Shown piece by piece: positions 16,295 to 22,874 of a DNA stretch of 36,629 bases. A program made the translations under genes and the position numbers. Each line of letters opens with the position of its first letter. Position 1 is the first letter of the stretch. The notes beneath the pieces were generated by a model. That model worked only from the letters and a program-made list of their open reading frames with translations, ran no database searches and was not told the origin of the DNA. Source of the DNA: Oscillospiraceae bacterium (lineage in GTDB: Bacteria; Bacillota; Clostridia; Oscillospirales; Oscillospiraceae); assembly GCA_902801295.1 (NCBI GenBank), contig CADCHN010000016.1:1-36629 (forward strand). The letters run 5' to 3'.

Positions 16295-17266
16295 TTATGC
16301 CAGATCCCGCTTTACGTCCCGTATGATTTTTCTGATATCGTCCAGCGTGTTCACCTGGACCAGCATCTGCCGGTAAATACTGCTGTGCGCCACGCCGTGC
16401 AGATACCAGGGCAGCTGATGGCGTGCCTCCATGCAGGCGGCGTGCTCGCCGCGCACAGCGGCCAGAGCCTCGATCTGACCGAAGGCGGTGTCCATCCGCT
16501 CTTCAAGCTGCGGCAGAGGAGGCTCCTCCTCACCGCGGATGACGGCATCCGCCTGACAGAAGAGCCAGGGAATGCCGAAGCAGCCGCGCCCGATCATCGC
16601 CAGGTCGCAGCCGGTGTAGCGCAGGATATGCGCTGCGTCCTCGGCAGAGAAAATGTCGCCGTTGGCAGTCACAGGAATGGACACCGCGGCCTTCACGTCG
16701 CGGATTACGTCCCAGTCGGCGCGCCCGGCATACATCTGCACACGTGTCCTGCCATGTACGGCAATGGCTGCGGCGCCTGCCTGTTCCATCGTGCGGGCAA
16801 AGTCCACGGCGTTGACGCTGCCGCCGTCCCAGCCCTTGCGGAATTTCACCGTTACGGGCCTGTCCACCGCGCGCACGACGGCCTCCACGATCCGTCCGGC
16901 AAGCTCCGGATCGCGCATTAGCGCCGAGCCGTCGCCACTTTTGACAATCTTTCCGACCGGGCAGCCCATGTTGATGTCCAGAATGTCCGCGCCGCTCAGC
17001 TCCAGCGCAAGGCAGGCGCCCTCGGCCATCACCTCCGGCTCGTGACCGAAGATTTGCACGGCGAAGGGGTGCTCGTCCGGCGGGGCATAGAGCAGGGACT
17101 TCGTCTTTTCATCCCGATAGACCAGCGCCTTGGCGCTGATCATTTCCGTCGTCGTCAGCGCGGCGCCCTGCTCGCGGCAGAGGCGGCGAAAGGAAAAGTC
17201 CGTCACGCCCGCCATCGGCGCGAGAACAACGCGGCCTTCCAGCTCGACCGATCCGATCCTCACCAT
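16295..17266 (-). CDS. dusB: tRNA dihydrouridine synthase (DusB type)
   Basis: A 323-residue FMN enzyme that reduces uridines in tRNA D-loops with NADPH. The TIM barrel begins [20 protein letters not shown], and the active site is seen in [21 protein letters not shown] with its catalytic Cys. Later come FRKGWD, HGRTR and the FMN phosphate-binding [12 protein letters not shown] and [10 protein letters not shown]. The C-terminal helical domain is present and the length is usual. The start overlaps the exoA stop by seven bases. It belongs to the same transcript as trmB. Confidence 0.93.
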   Translation of the reverse strand: MVRIGSVELEGRVVLAPMAGVTDFSFRRLCREQGAALTTTEMISAKALVYRDEKTKSLLYAPPDEHPFAVQIFGHEPEVMAEGACLALELSGADILDINMGCPVGKIVKSGDGSALMRDPELAGRIVEAVVRAVDRPVTVKFRKGWDGGSVNAVDFARTMEQAGAAAIAVHGRTRVQMYAGRADWDVIRDVKAAVSIPVTANGDIFSAEDAAHILRYTGCDLAMIGRGCFGIPWLFCQADAVIRGEEEPPLPQLEERMDTAFGQIEALAAVRGEHAACMEARHQLPWYLHGVAHSSIYRQMLVQVNTLDDIRKIIRDVKRDLA

Positions 17267-18015
17267 GTGAGCTCAAGCCCCACGGGGCAGTGGTCGGAGC
17301 CCATGACCTCGGGCAGAATATAGGCGTCCTTGATGTGTTCGCGCAGCCGGTCGGAGACGACGAAATAGTCGATGCGCCAGCCGACATTCCGCGCCCGCGC
17401 CGCCGCGCGATAGCTCCACCAGGAGTAGGCGTCGGTACGGTCGGGGTAGAGATAACGGAAGGAATCGGTAAAGCCGGCCTGCAAAAGCTCGGTGAATTTG
17501 CCGCGCTCCTCATAGGAAAAGCCGGGGTTTCCGATGTTCGTCTTGGGATTTTTCAGGTCGATCTCCTCGTGCGCAACGTTCATATCGCCGCAGACGATCA
17601 CGGGTCTGAGCTTATCCAGCTCCTGCAGATAGGCGCGGAAATCATCCTCCCAGCGCATCCTGTAGTCGAGGCGCTTGAGCTCGTCCTGCGCGTTCGGCGT
17701 GTAGACGCAGACGAGGAAGAAGTCCTCATATTCAAGCGTCACGGCGCGGCCTTCGGTGTCGTGCTCGGGCAGTCCGAGATTGTAGCGCACGGAGAGGGGA
17801 TGGTGCTTCGTAAAAATCACGGTGCCGGAGTAGCCTTTTTTCTCGGCGTAGCTCCAATAGCCCTCATAACCCGGGAAATCCAGCTCGATCTGCCCGGCCT
17901 GGAGTTTGGTCTCCTGCAGACAGACAAAGTCTGCGTTCAGGTTCCAAAAGATTTCTTCAAAGCCCTTTTTCATCACGGCCCGCAGGCCGTTGACGTTCCA
18001 GGAAATGAATCTCAT
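17260..18015 (-). CDS. exoA: Exodeoxyribonuclease III (ExoA/Xth family AP endonuclease)
   Basis: A 251-residue Mg-dependent AP endonuclease and 3'-5' exonuclease of base excision repair. All EEP landmarks are present: [11 protein letters not shown] at the start, LQETKLQ (catalytic Glu), [20 protein letters not shown] (Asp/Asn), WRIDYF, and the C-terminal [11 protein letters not shown] with the catalytic His. I start it at MRFISWN (18015), where GAGG lies eight bases upstream; an in-frame ATG at 18036 overlaps the preceding gene. It sits between a GNAT gene and dusB. Confidence 0.95.
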   Translation of the reverse strand: MRFISWNVNGLRAVMKKGFEEIFWNLNADFVCLQETKLQAGQIELDFPGYEGYWSYAEKKGYSGTVIFTKHHPLSVRYNLGLPEHDTEGRAVTLEYEDFFLVCVYTPNAQDELKRLDYRMRWEDDFRAYLQELDKLRPVIVCGDMNVAHEEIDLKNPKTNIGNPGFSYEERGKFTELLQAGFTDSFRYLYPDRTDAYSWWSYRAAARARNVGWRIDYFVVSDRLREHIKDAYILPEVMGSDHCPVGLELTW

Positions 18016-18025
18016 ACGATGTACC

Positions 18026-18472
18026 TCACAGTTCATATCGAAAGACGCAGACCTGGGAATAGCCCCTGTCGCGCCGCATATCGTTGTCCTCCGGGAGCTC
18101 CGTAATCTCCAGCAGCTTGCCGCCCAGACGTTCGCAGGTGCGGCGGGAGGGGAGATTGTCCGGGCGGCAGGTGATGATCACGTAGCCCAGACCGTGCCTT
18201 TTTGCCAGCATTAACAGCAGGCGGCAGGCTTTTTCGGCGTAGTGGCGGCCACGGTAATCGGGGAAGATGCCATAGCCGATATTGCCGCCGTAATACAGCT
18301 TCCGGCTGTGACCGATGCGCAGATCGCAGCGGCCGATCATCGTCCCGTCAGGGAGGCAGATTTTAAAGTGATAGGCGGGCACGAAGTCCCGCACCGGGTC
18401 TGCCTCGGCGGTGTAATCCAGCAGGAGCCGAAGTTCCTCGCTGCATAAAAAATCAGTATTGAGAAAAACCAT
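18026..18472 (-). CDS. GNAT family N-acetyltransferase
   Basis: A 148-residue protein of a GNAT subgroup common in gut Firmicutes. The core is [19 protein letters not shown], an acetyl-CoA region [20 protein letters not shown] and a motif [21 protein letters not shown], ending [10 protein letters not shown] and CVFRYEL. I chose the start at 18472 (MVFLNTD) because the conserved part begins there; it overlaps the trmB end by 20 bases and lacks a strong binding site, so it probably relies on coupling. Longer starts inside trmB give a Pro-rich, non-conserved leader. The substrate is unknown. Confidence 0.82.
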   Translation of the reverse strand: MVFLNTDFLCSEELRLLLDYTAEADPVRDFVPAYHFKICLPDGTMIGRCDLRIGHSRKLYYGGNIGYGIFPDYRGRHYAEKACRLLLMLAKRHGLGYVIITCRPDNLPSRRTCERLGGKLLEITELPEDNDMRRDRGYSQVCVFRYEL

Positions 18473-19217
18473 GCGTTGATGACTCTGCATGGTCCCGCAC
18501 GCTGCGTTCATAGCCGCGGGCATCGGGCAGGGCGGCATGATGGATGCGCGGCACGGGACCGGCGGCGGTCGTATTGGTCTCGGCAATGCGGGTGGCGACG
18601 AGGCGGTTGATTTTCAGACCTTCGGCATAGAATTTGGCCTCGTAGTCGGTCATGACTCCGACCGGGCCGGCCGCGTGCAGGTCGTGCGTGAGCTCGGAAA
18701 TTGCCCAGCCCTCGCGGGTGAACTGTTCCACCGACCAGTCAAAGAGCGGGCCGTTGTCGGTTTTGAACCAGATCTGCCCGCCGAGCGGGAGAGCGTCCGC
18801 GTAAAGGCGCAGGAAACCGGGGGCGGTCAGGCGGAATTTGGCGTCCCGGCTTTTCGGCCACGGGTCGCAGAAATTGATGTAAATGCGCTCCGCTTCGCCA
18901 GGGGCGAACAGCTCCGGCAGCCGTGCGGCGTCAAAATCGAGGAAACGGACGTTAGGGAGCTTGCGTTCCAAGGTGCGCTCCATAGCGATGATCATCGCGT
19001 CGGGAACTTTTTCAATTGCGACGAGCAGCGTGTCGGGCATGGCGGCGGCTGTGTCCGTCGTGAAGCGGCCCTTGCCGCAGCCAAGCTCCAGCTGTACGTG
19101 CTGAAAAGCAGGGAAGCACCGCAGCCATTGGCCGCGGTATTCCTCGGGATTGTCAATCAAAACTTCGGCGCACTTCTCCATGCGGGGAGAGAGATTGCGT
19201 CTTTTTCTCATTCTCAT
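18453..19217 (-). CDS. trmB: tRNA (guanine-N7-)-methyltransferase TrmB, with C-terminal extension
   Basis: A 254-residue SAM enzyme that makes m7G46 in the tRNA variable loop. Motifs are LELGCGKGRFTT (SAM binding), AIEKVPDAMIIAMER, the signature NFCDPWPKSRDAKFRL, FKTDNGPLFDWS and the closing VGVMTDYEAKFYAEG. The family normally stops soon after the last motif, at about 210-220 residues. Here about 40 more residues follow, low in predicted structure, and overlap the next gene by 20 bases. AGGAG is eleven bases before the ATG. It leads the long minus-strand run down to the anti-sigma gene, and a dyad element surrounds its start region. Confidence 0.94.
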   Translation of the reverse strand: MRMRKRRNLSPRMEKCAEVLIDNPEEYRGQWLRCFPAFQHVQLELGCGKGRFTTDTAAAMPDTLLVAIEKVPDAMIIAMERTLERKLPNVRFLDFDAARLPELFAPGEAERIYINFCDPWPKSRDAKFRLTAPGFLRLYADALPLGGQIWFKTDNGPLFDWSVEQFTREGWAISELTHDLHAAGPVGVMTDYEAKFYAEGLKINRLVATRIAETNTTAAGPVPRIHHAALPDARGYERSVRDHAESSTHGFSQY

Positions 19218-19219
19218 CG

Positions 19220-19263
19220 GTTTTCACACTCCTGTCGACAGCATACCACAGGTATGTGAAAAC
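19220..19263 (-). promoter_or_regulatory. Large imperfect dyad in the trmB promoter/leader region
   Basis: GTTTTCACA (19220-19228) is perfectly inverted at 19255-19263, and inside it CCTGT (19231-19235) is inverted at 19248-19252, giving 14 paired positions with a small internal loop. The element contains the trmB ribosome binding site (19229-19233) in one arm and a possible -10 (TATGCT, minus strand, 19240-19245, with TTGATG at 19263-19268, spacing 17) in the centre. As DNA it could be an operator; as RNA it could hide the binding site, but only if transcription starts upstream of it. Confidence 0.4.
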
Positions 19264-19276
19264 ATCAAGAAATCTC

Positions 19277-19305
19277 TTGCGTGCGCGGGGGAGATGGGGT
19301 ATAAT
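19277..19305 (+). promoter_or_regulatory. Promoter of tRNA-Pro
   Basis: A perfect TATAAT (19300-19305) lies about 20 bases before the tRNA, with TTGCGT (19277-19282) 17 bases further up. An ACCCGG/CCGGGT pair could form a short hairpin between leader and tRNA 5' end. Confidence 0.6.
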
Positions 19306-19325
19306 AACCCGGTAACTAAAAATAA

Positions 19326-19401
19326 CCGGGTATAGCGCAGTTGGTAGCGCGGGTGGTTTGGGACCATCAGGTCGGGGGTTCAAGTCCCTCTACTCGGACC
19401 A
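19326..19401 (+). tRNA. tRNA-Pro, anticodon UGG
   Basis: 76 bases fold into a full cloverleaf. The acceptor arm is CCGGGTA paired with TACTCGG (one G-U pair), the D stem is GCGC/GCGC, the anticodon stem is GGTGG/CCATC with loop TTTGGGA giving anticodon TGG, the variable loop is AGGTC, and the T stem is GGGGG/CCCTC with loop TTCAAGT. The discriminator A and CCA end are encoded. It decodes proline codons CCA/CCG and probably all CCN. A promoter lies upstream and a strong terminator directly at its 3' end. Confidence 0.96.
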
Positions 19402-19440
19402 ATGGCTCTGATTTTGATACAAAATCAGAGCCATTTTTTC
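19401..19440 (+). terminator. Intrinsic terminator of tRNA-Pro
   Basis: A 15-bp perfect stem with a 5-base loop starts at the last base of the tRNA and runs into a TTTTTT tract. Confidence 0.9.
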
Positions 19441-19441
19441 T

Positions 19442-19469
19442 TTGAAAGGATAGAATTATATGATACAAT
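19442..19469 (+). promoter_or_regulatory. Sigma-A-type promoter for the Vat-like gene
   Basis: TTGAAA (19442-19447) and TACAAT (19464-19469) are 16 bases apart, 36 bases before the start codon and immediately after the tRNA terminator. Confidence 0.7.
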
Positions 19470-19505
19470 GAACTCGGTAAAACAGTATGCCTTGAGGTGA
19501 CGGAC

Positions 19506-20147
19506 ATGAAAAACAGAAAGAAACCTGACCCAAATGTGATCCATCCGATTGCAGGATATGAGAAGGAAATCTATGTTAAACCGACGGTTACGAATCCCAA
19601 TATCATTGTCGGAGATTTCACGTATATCGCAGATTCTGAGTTTGAAAGCCATGTCACGCATTTTTATCCCTGGAGCAAAGACAAGCTAATCATCGGAAAA
19701 TTCTGCCAGATAGCAAGCGGCGTTGAATTTATGATGAACGATGCCAATCACCAGATGAACGCCGTATCTACCTTTCCGTTCTATACGCTTGAGGGCTGGG
19801 AGATGGATGCGCCTGATTCAACGGACATGCCGTTCAAAGGCGATACCGTGATCGGCAATGATGTGTGGATCGGGCAAAATGCAGTAATCCTCCCTGGCGT
19901 TCACATCGGTGACGGCGCAATTATCGGCGCAAACAGTGTTGTGGGTAGCGATGTCGATCCTTATACAATCGTTGTTGGAAATCCGGCAAAACCTTTGAGG
20001 AAACGCTTTGATACTGAACTGATCGAACTCTTGCTACGTTTTAAATGGTGGGACAAGAGCATAGACGAGATAAACGAATTGATCCCGTTTCTGACCTGTA
20101 GCGAATTGGATAAAGTCAAGGATGAAATAAAGAAACGGACTGCGTGA
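19506..20147 (+). CDS. Vat-like xenobiotic (streptogramin A-type) O-acetyltransferase, hexapeptide-repeat family
   Basis: A 213-residue left-handed beta-helix acyltransferase. The opening PDPNVIHPIAGY, KPTVTNPNIIVGDFTY, KLIIGKFCQIASG and GNDVWIGQNAVILPGV follow the Vat/XAT enzymes closely, including the catalytic His at residue 82 (in NDANHQMN, the same number as in Vat(D)) and the WW motif (FKWWDKS). Vat enzymes acetylate streptogramin A and inactivate it; related XATs act on chloramphenicol or unknown acceptors, so resistance is only possible. I start at ATG 19506 with GAGG eight bases upstream; a GTG nine bases earlier is also in frame. The gene is visibly AT-richer than its neighbours (three hand-counted 60-base lines: 38, 42 and 52 % GC) and sits next to a tRNA, which suggests horizontal gain. 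Confidence 0.85.
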   Translation: MKNRKKPDPNVIHPIAGYEKEIYVKPTVTNPNIIVGDFTYIADSEFESHVTHFYPWSKDKLIIGKFCQIASGVEFMMNDANHQMNAVSTFPFYTLEGWEMDAPDSTDMPFKGDTVIGNDVWIGQNAVILPGVHIGDGAIIGANSVVGSDVDPYTIVVGNPAKPLRKRFDTELIELLLRFKWWDKSIDEINELIPFLTCSELDKVKDEIKKRTA

Positions 20148-20165
20148 TAAATTCCAGTTTGTAGA

Positions 20166-20234
20166 TGCACCCCACTTTACAAAGTTGCACCCCGGGAACG
20201 GAAAAAATGCACCCCGCGTAACACGTGGGGTGCA
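20166..20234. repeat. Cluster of TGCACCCC repeats, likely insertion-sequence end remnants
   Basis: TGCACCCC occurs at 20166, 20186 and 20208 and inverted at 20227-20234; the last pair forms a 12-bp stem with one G-U pair around AAC. A very similar GCACCCCATT sequence forms the outer end of the IS3-type element at the right edge of the window, so these are probably remnants of related insertion-sequence ends. Confidence 0.5.
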
Positions 20235-20266
20235 GCGGTATCATAATTAGCGTGATATGCCAGATG

Positions 20267-20297
20267 CAAAGCGGGAGACGATGTGTCTCCCGCTTTG
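20267..20297. repeat. 13-bp perfect inverted repeat
   Basis: CAAAGCGGGAGAC (20267-20279) and its complement (20285-20297) surround a 5-base loop. There is no T run at once after it, so it is a poor intrinsic terminator for either strand, though it could slow transcription or block exonucleases at the end of the Vat-like or sirtuin messages. Confidence 0.6.
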
Positions 20298-20311
20298 TGC
20301 TTTGATAGATC

Positions 20312-20401
20312 AGGGACTTGAACCCGAGCGGGAGTGAATGGGGCGCCGTGGGCGCCCCAGAGCCGCGAGGTGGCCTGCCCCGCAGGGCAGGTCAAGTCCC
20401 T
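20312..20401. repeat. Structured 90-base element with tRNA T-arm-like outer arms
   Basis: AGGGACTTGA (20312-20321) pairs perfectly with TCAAGTCCCT (20392-20401). Between them lie two perfect hairpins: GGGGCGCC/GGCGCCCC (20340-20358) and CCTGCCC/GGGCAGG (20374-20391). The left arm extended to 20325 is a 14 of 14 match to the reverse complement of the tRNA-Pro T arm (19376-19389), and the right arm continues into a copy of the tRNA 3' end. Overall it is a multi-branch hairpin unit of the kind seen in REP-like mobile repeats. Confidence 0.55.
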
Positions 20402-20413
20402 CTGCTCGTACCA
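20392..20413 (+). repeat. Partial duplicate of the tRNA-Pro 3' end (possible attachment-site repeat)
   Basis: 22 bases match 19380-19401, the T-loop to CCA end of tRNA-Pro, at 20 of 22 positions and in the same orientation. The two copies bracket the Vat-like gene at a distance of about 1 kb. Direct repeats of a tRNA 3' end are the classical mark of site-specific integration. Confidence 0.5.
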
Positions 20414-20469
20414 TATCACACAGAACTGTTGGATGACGGCCCTGCATTTTACTAAAGCCGGGCAGTGCG

Positions 20470-21468
20470 TCATTTATTGCTTGATTGCAGCAAATCTGCC
20501 AGCACCTCGCCGCTGTCTCCGTCAAGGCAGATGGATCTCTCCCTGAGCTGTTTCGGGCATACGGCCATGCTGTGATTCAGACAGGCATAGACTGCAAGCG
20601 GGTTTTCTGCCGTCATTGCCCAGAAGGGGTACTTGATAATCATCGGCGTGTTGCCGCCGACGCCAAGCTCCAGAAACAGGATGTGTTTTCCTTCGTGGGC
20701 GAGCAGGAATTCGGCATAGCGGTCTGCCGCTTCGTGCCATCCGGCGTCCTCGACAAAGCTGTCGTCGGCGCGCAGATTCATGGAGACCGGTCCGCCGCCG
20801 TCCGGACAGATTGGAATCAGCTCGTGCGGGATGCGCATGGAAATCAGGCGATCCTTTGGCACCTGAAAAGCGCCGGCAGCGTCGAGGATAAAACGCTGCG
20901 CTGCCATTGCCTGCATGACCCAGGCCTTGTTGTCATAGGTCTTTTTGACGGTCCCATCGGCGCTCTGAAACAGGCCGTAATCGCCCTGCGTATAGAATAG
21001 CCTTGCCTTGTCAAAGCCTGTCTGCTGGAACTGATGATCCACATTCGTGGTAATGACAAAATAGTCCTTTCCGTTTATCAGTGACAGCAGGTTCCGGTAT
21101 ACCGGTTTCGGTGCTTCTGTATACCGATTGATATAAATGTTTCTTGCCCAGTAAGCCCAAAAGGTCTCTTCGTCCGGGAAGGGGTAGAAGCCGCCGGAAT
21201 ACATGTCCGTAAAACCAAAACGCTCTTTGAAATCAAAGAACCAATGGTCAAAGCGCTCGCCGCTGTAGGTAAATCCCGCGGCGGTGGAAAGCCCCGCGCC
21301 GGCGCCGATCACGATGGCATCGGCGGAATCGAGTTCCGCTCTCAGACGGAGCAGATTCTCCTCCCGGCTGCCGGTATCATCGGTGAGCCCGGCGCGCAGA
21401 TTGCGTACGTAAGAGACGCCTTTTCGCAGCGTCTGACTGTAATCAGGCTGATGCAAGGATTTGCTCAT
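20470..21468 (-). CDS. Class M sirtuin (SirTM), probable protein ADP-ribosyltransferase
   Basis: A 332-residue SIR2-fold, NAD-dependent enzyme. The NAD-binding GAGAGLSTAAGF is at 55-66 and TTNVDHQF at 140-147 (N142, D144). Where deacetylase sirtuins have the catalytic His before Gly, this one reads YTQGDYGLFQ with Gln161. That replacement and the following FQ are hallmarks of the SirTM class described in Staphylococcus and Streptococcus, which ADP-ribosylate a lipoylated GcvH-like carrier instead of deacetylating. The operon partner is a macrodomain, as in those systems. I start at 21468 (GGGAG upstream); longer frames run back through the macrodomain gene. It overlaps the macrodomain gene by 26 bases and is the last gene of the operon. 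Confidence 0.9.
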   Translation of the reverse strand: MSKSLHQPDYSQTLRKGVSYVRNLRAGLTDDTGSREENLLRLRAELDSADAIVIGAGAGLSTAAGFTYSGERFDHWFFDFKERFGFTDMYSGGFYPFPDEETFWAYWARNIYINRYTEAPKPVYRNLLSLINGKDYFVITTNVDHQFQQTGFDKARLFYTQGDYGLFQSADGTVKKTYDNKAWVMQAMAAQRFILDAAGAFQVPKDRLISMRIPHELIPICPDGGGPVSMNLRADDSFVEDAGWHEAADRYAEFLLAHEGKHILFLELGVGGNTPMIIKYPFWAMTAENPLAVYACLNHSMAVCPKQLRERSICLDGDSGEVLADLLQSSNK

Positions 21469-22255
21469 AGCGCTCCCTGTCCTTATCGTTAAATACATTA
21501 AAAACCACGCGATCCATGGCGCCGCTGTGCAAGGCCAGCCATTGACGCACGGTTTGTACGGCAATCTCAGCAGCCCGCTGCTTCGGGAAGCGGAAAACGC
21601 CGGTGGAGATGCAGCAGAACGCAAGCGAACGCAGACCGTTTTCCGCACACAGGTCAAGGACGTTGATGTAACAATCGGCAAGCTCCTGCTCCAGTGCGGG
21701 CGTCAGGCGGTCATAGACGATGGGACCGACGATATGGATGACCTTTTTCGCCGGAAGATTATAACCATCGGTCAGCATAGGAACCGCCGTTGGCTGCTCA
21801 TACTCGCGTCCATAGCGGCTGCGAAGCTGATTCATCCGACGGCTGCATTCGGCCCGGAGCTGGATCCCGGCGTAGGTATGGATGCAGTTGTCGATGCAAC
21901 TGTGGCAGGGCTGAAAGCAGCCCAGCATCTGTGAATTTGCCGCATTGACGATCGCGTCTGCTGCCAGGCGCGTGATGTCGCCCTGCCAAACAGAGAGCAC
22001 GCCGCCGGTGATGGGAATATCTTTTACTGTCACGATCCCTTTTTCTTCGGCTCTGACCCGCAGATACTCGTCCTGTAGCTGCAGCGTCTCCGGCTCCATG
22101 GCTCTGGGCATACGGATATTCATCAGCGAGCGAAGAAGCCGCCGCTTGTCCTCTATATCGCGCGGCGTTTCCAGATCCTGATAGTCAAGAGAATCCGCCT
22201 TGAATGCTTCGACCAACTTGGTCAGCCGCTGATCCTGGGCCAGCTGCTCGTTCAT
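21443..22255 (-). CDS. Zinc-type macrodomain protein, probable ADP-ribosyl hydrolase linked to SirTM
   Basis: A 270-residue protein with an ~80-residue helical N-terminal extension and a macrodomain from about 85. Motifs are WQGDITRLAADAIVNAANS (ADP-ribose binding), the Cys/His-rich loop GCFQPCHSCIDNCIH (C113, C117, H118, C120), HIVGPIVYD and FCCISTGVFRFP (diphosphate loop). The Cys/His loop and extension mark the zinc-containing macrodomains that are encoded with SirTM and remove ADP-ribose from its target. The ATG overlaps the stop of the upstream membrane-protein gene by four bases. Writer and eraser are thus made from the same message. Confidence 0.92.
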   Translation of the reverse strand: MNEQLAQDQRLTKLVEAFKADSLDYQDLETPRDIEDKRRLLRSLMNIRMPRAMEPETLQLQDEYLRVRAEEKGIVTVKDIPITGGVLSVWQGDITRLAADAIVNAANSQMLGCFQPCHSCIDNCIHTYAGIQLRAECSRRMNQLRSRYGREYEQPTAVPMLTDGYNLPAKKVIHIVGPIVYDRLTPALEQELADCYINVLDLCAENGLRSLAFCCISTGVFRFPKQRAAEIAVQTVRQWLALHSGAMDRVVFNVFNDKDRERYEQILASA

Positions 22256-22680
22256 GGTTCGCTCCTTTGAAATACTGTGGATCTATCTTCCGAAGCAGTC
22301 CGTCTGTTCAACTCGGTCTCCACCTTGTTCAGCGTGTCGAAAAAGCGCTGGGTGGCAACCGCTGGGCCGAAAAGCAGCAGGCCAAACACGTTCCAATCAA
22401 ACATATGCCGGAAGGAAGTCAGCTTGCCCTCAATGCCCAGCTCGATCGCTTTGGCTTTTAATTCCTCGGCGATCCTGGCCATCCAGACCAGGGTGTATAG
22501 AAACAAAGTCGGAATACCCAGCAGATAAGCCACAACATAGCGCTGGGTCCTGCGCCCCAGAATATCGTCCAGCTCGTCCTGCAGCCCGAACTGCATATAG
22601 ACAAGGAAGAAAAGGCCCGCCGTAAAAAAGTCGATCAAGCCCAACAGAAAACCGGGCCGTTTTGTGTGCTGAAATCTCAT
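22252..22680 (-). CDS. Small membrane protein at the head of the SirTM-macrodomain operon (DUF4234-like)
   Basis: A 142-residue protein with two clear hydrophobic segments (about 10-30 and 46-66) and a possible third near 95-112, joined by a charged helix (WMARIAEELKAKAIELG). The pattern resembles the small DUF4234-type membrane proteins, but I cannot assign it firmly. GGGAGGA lies seven bases before the start at 22680; a longer in-frame start at 22731 overlaps the promoter. It is translationally coupled to the macrodomain gene, which suggests a link to the ADP-ribosylation system, for example as membrane anchor or target. That link is inference from the gene order alone. Confidence 0.7.
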   Translation of the reverse strand: MRFQHTKRPGFLLGLIDFFTAGLFFLVYMQFGLQDELDDILGRRTQRYVVAYLLGIPTLFLYTLVWMARIAEELKAKAIELGIEGKLTSFRHMFDWNVFGLLLFGPAVATQRFFDTLNKVETELNRRTASEDRSTVFQRSEP

Positions 22681-22721
22681 GCCGCTGTCCTCCCGTGCCG
22701 CAAGCTTGCATGGTTTAAGAA

Positions 22722-22730
22722 AGTATATCA
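22722..22730 (-). promoter_or_regulatory. Extended -10 promoter of the sirtuin operon
   Basis: The minus strand reads TGATATACT, an extended -10 box, about 42 bases before the first start codon; a weak TTTTCT lies 17 bases further up. Confidence 0.5.
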
Positions 22731-22802
22731 TGTTTCGGCGAAAAAGAAAATGCTGGAATCGGTTTTCTCGCCGCAGATGAGCGGGAAAAGCCTTACGCCT
22801 GC

Positions 22803-22831
22803 TTGTGAAGCCAGGGCACCTGTGATAAAAT
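22803..22831 (+). promoter_or_regulatory. Sigma-A promoter for the esterase-GH31 operon
   Basis: TTGTGA (22803-22808) and TAAAAT (22826-22831) are 17 bases apart, 43 bases before the esterase start. Confidence 0.7.
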
Positions 22832-22874
22832 AACCGTAAAAATACAGCGAAAAAGAAACGGAGCGAGATCGTTC

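Larger units (their letters stand above)
20148..20469. other. Gene-free repeat patch between the Vat-like and sirtuin genes
   Basis: 322 bases without a credible gene. From left to right it holds four TGCACCCC motifs (three direct, one inverted), a 13-bp hairpin at 20267-20297, an inverted tRNA T-arm fragment, two GC-rich hairpins, and a direct partial copy of the tRNA-Pro 3' end. It looks like debris of mobile elements rather than a regulatory region. The separate parts are listed below. Confidence 0.7.

Noticed and set aside
20312..20413. A second tRNA gene ending in CTCGTACCA
   Set aside because: Only the T-loop to CCA end matches; no acceptor, D or anticodon arm can be formed upstream.
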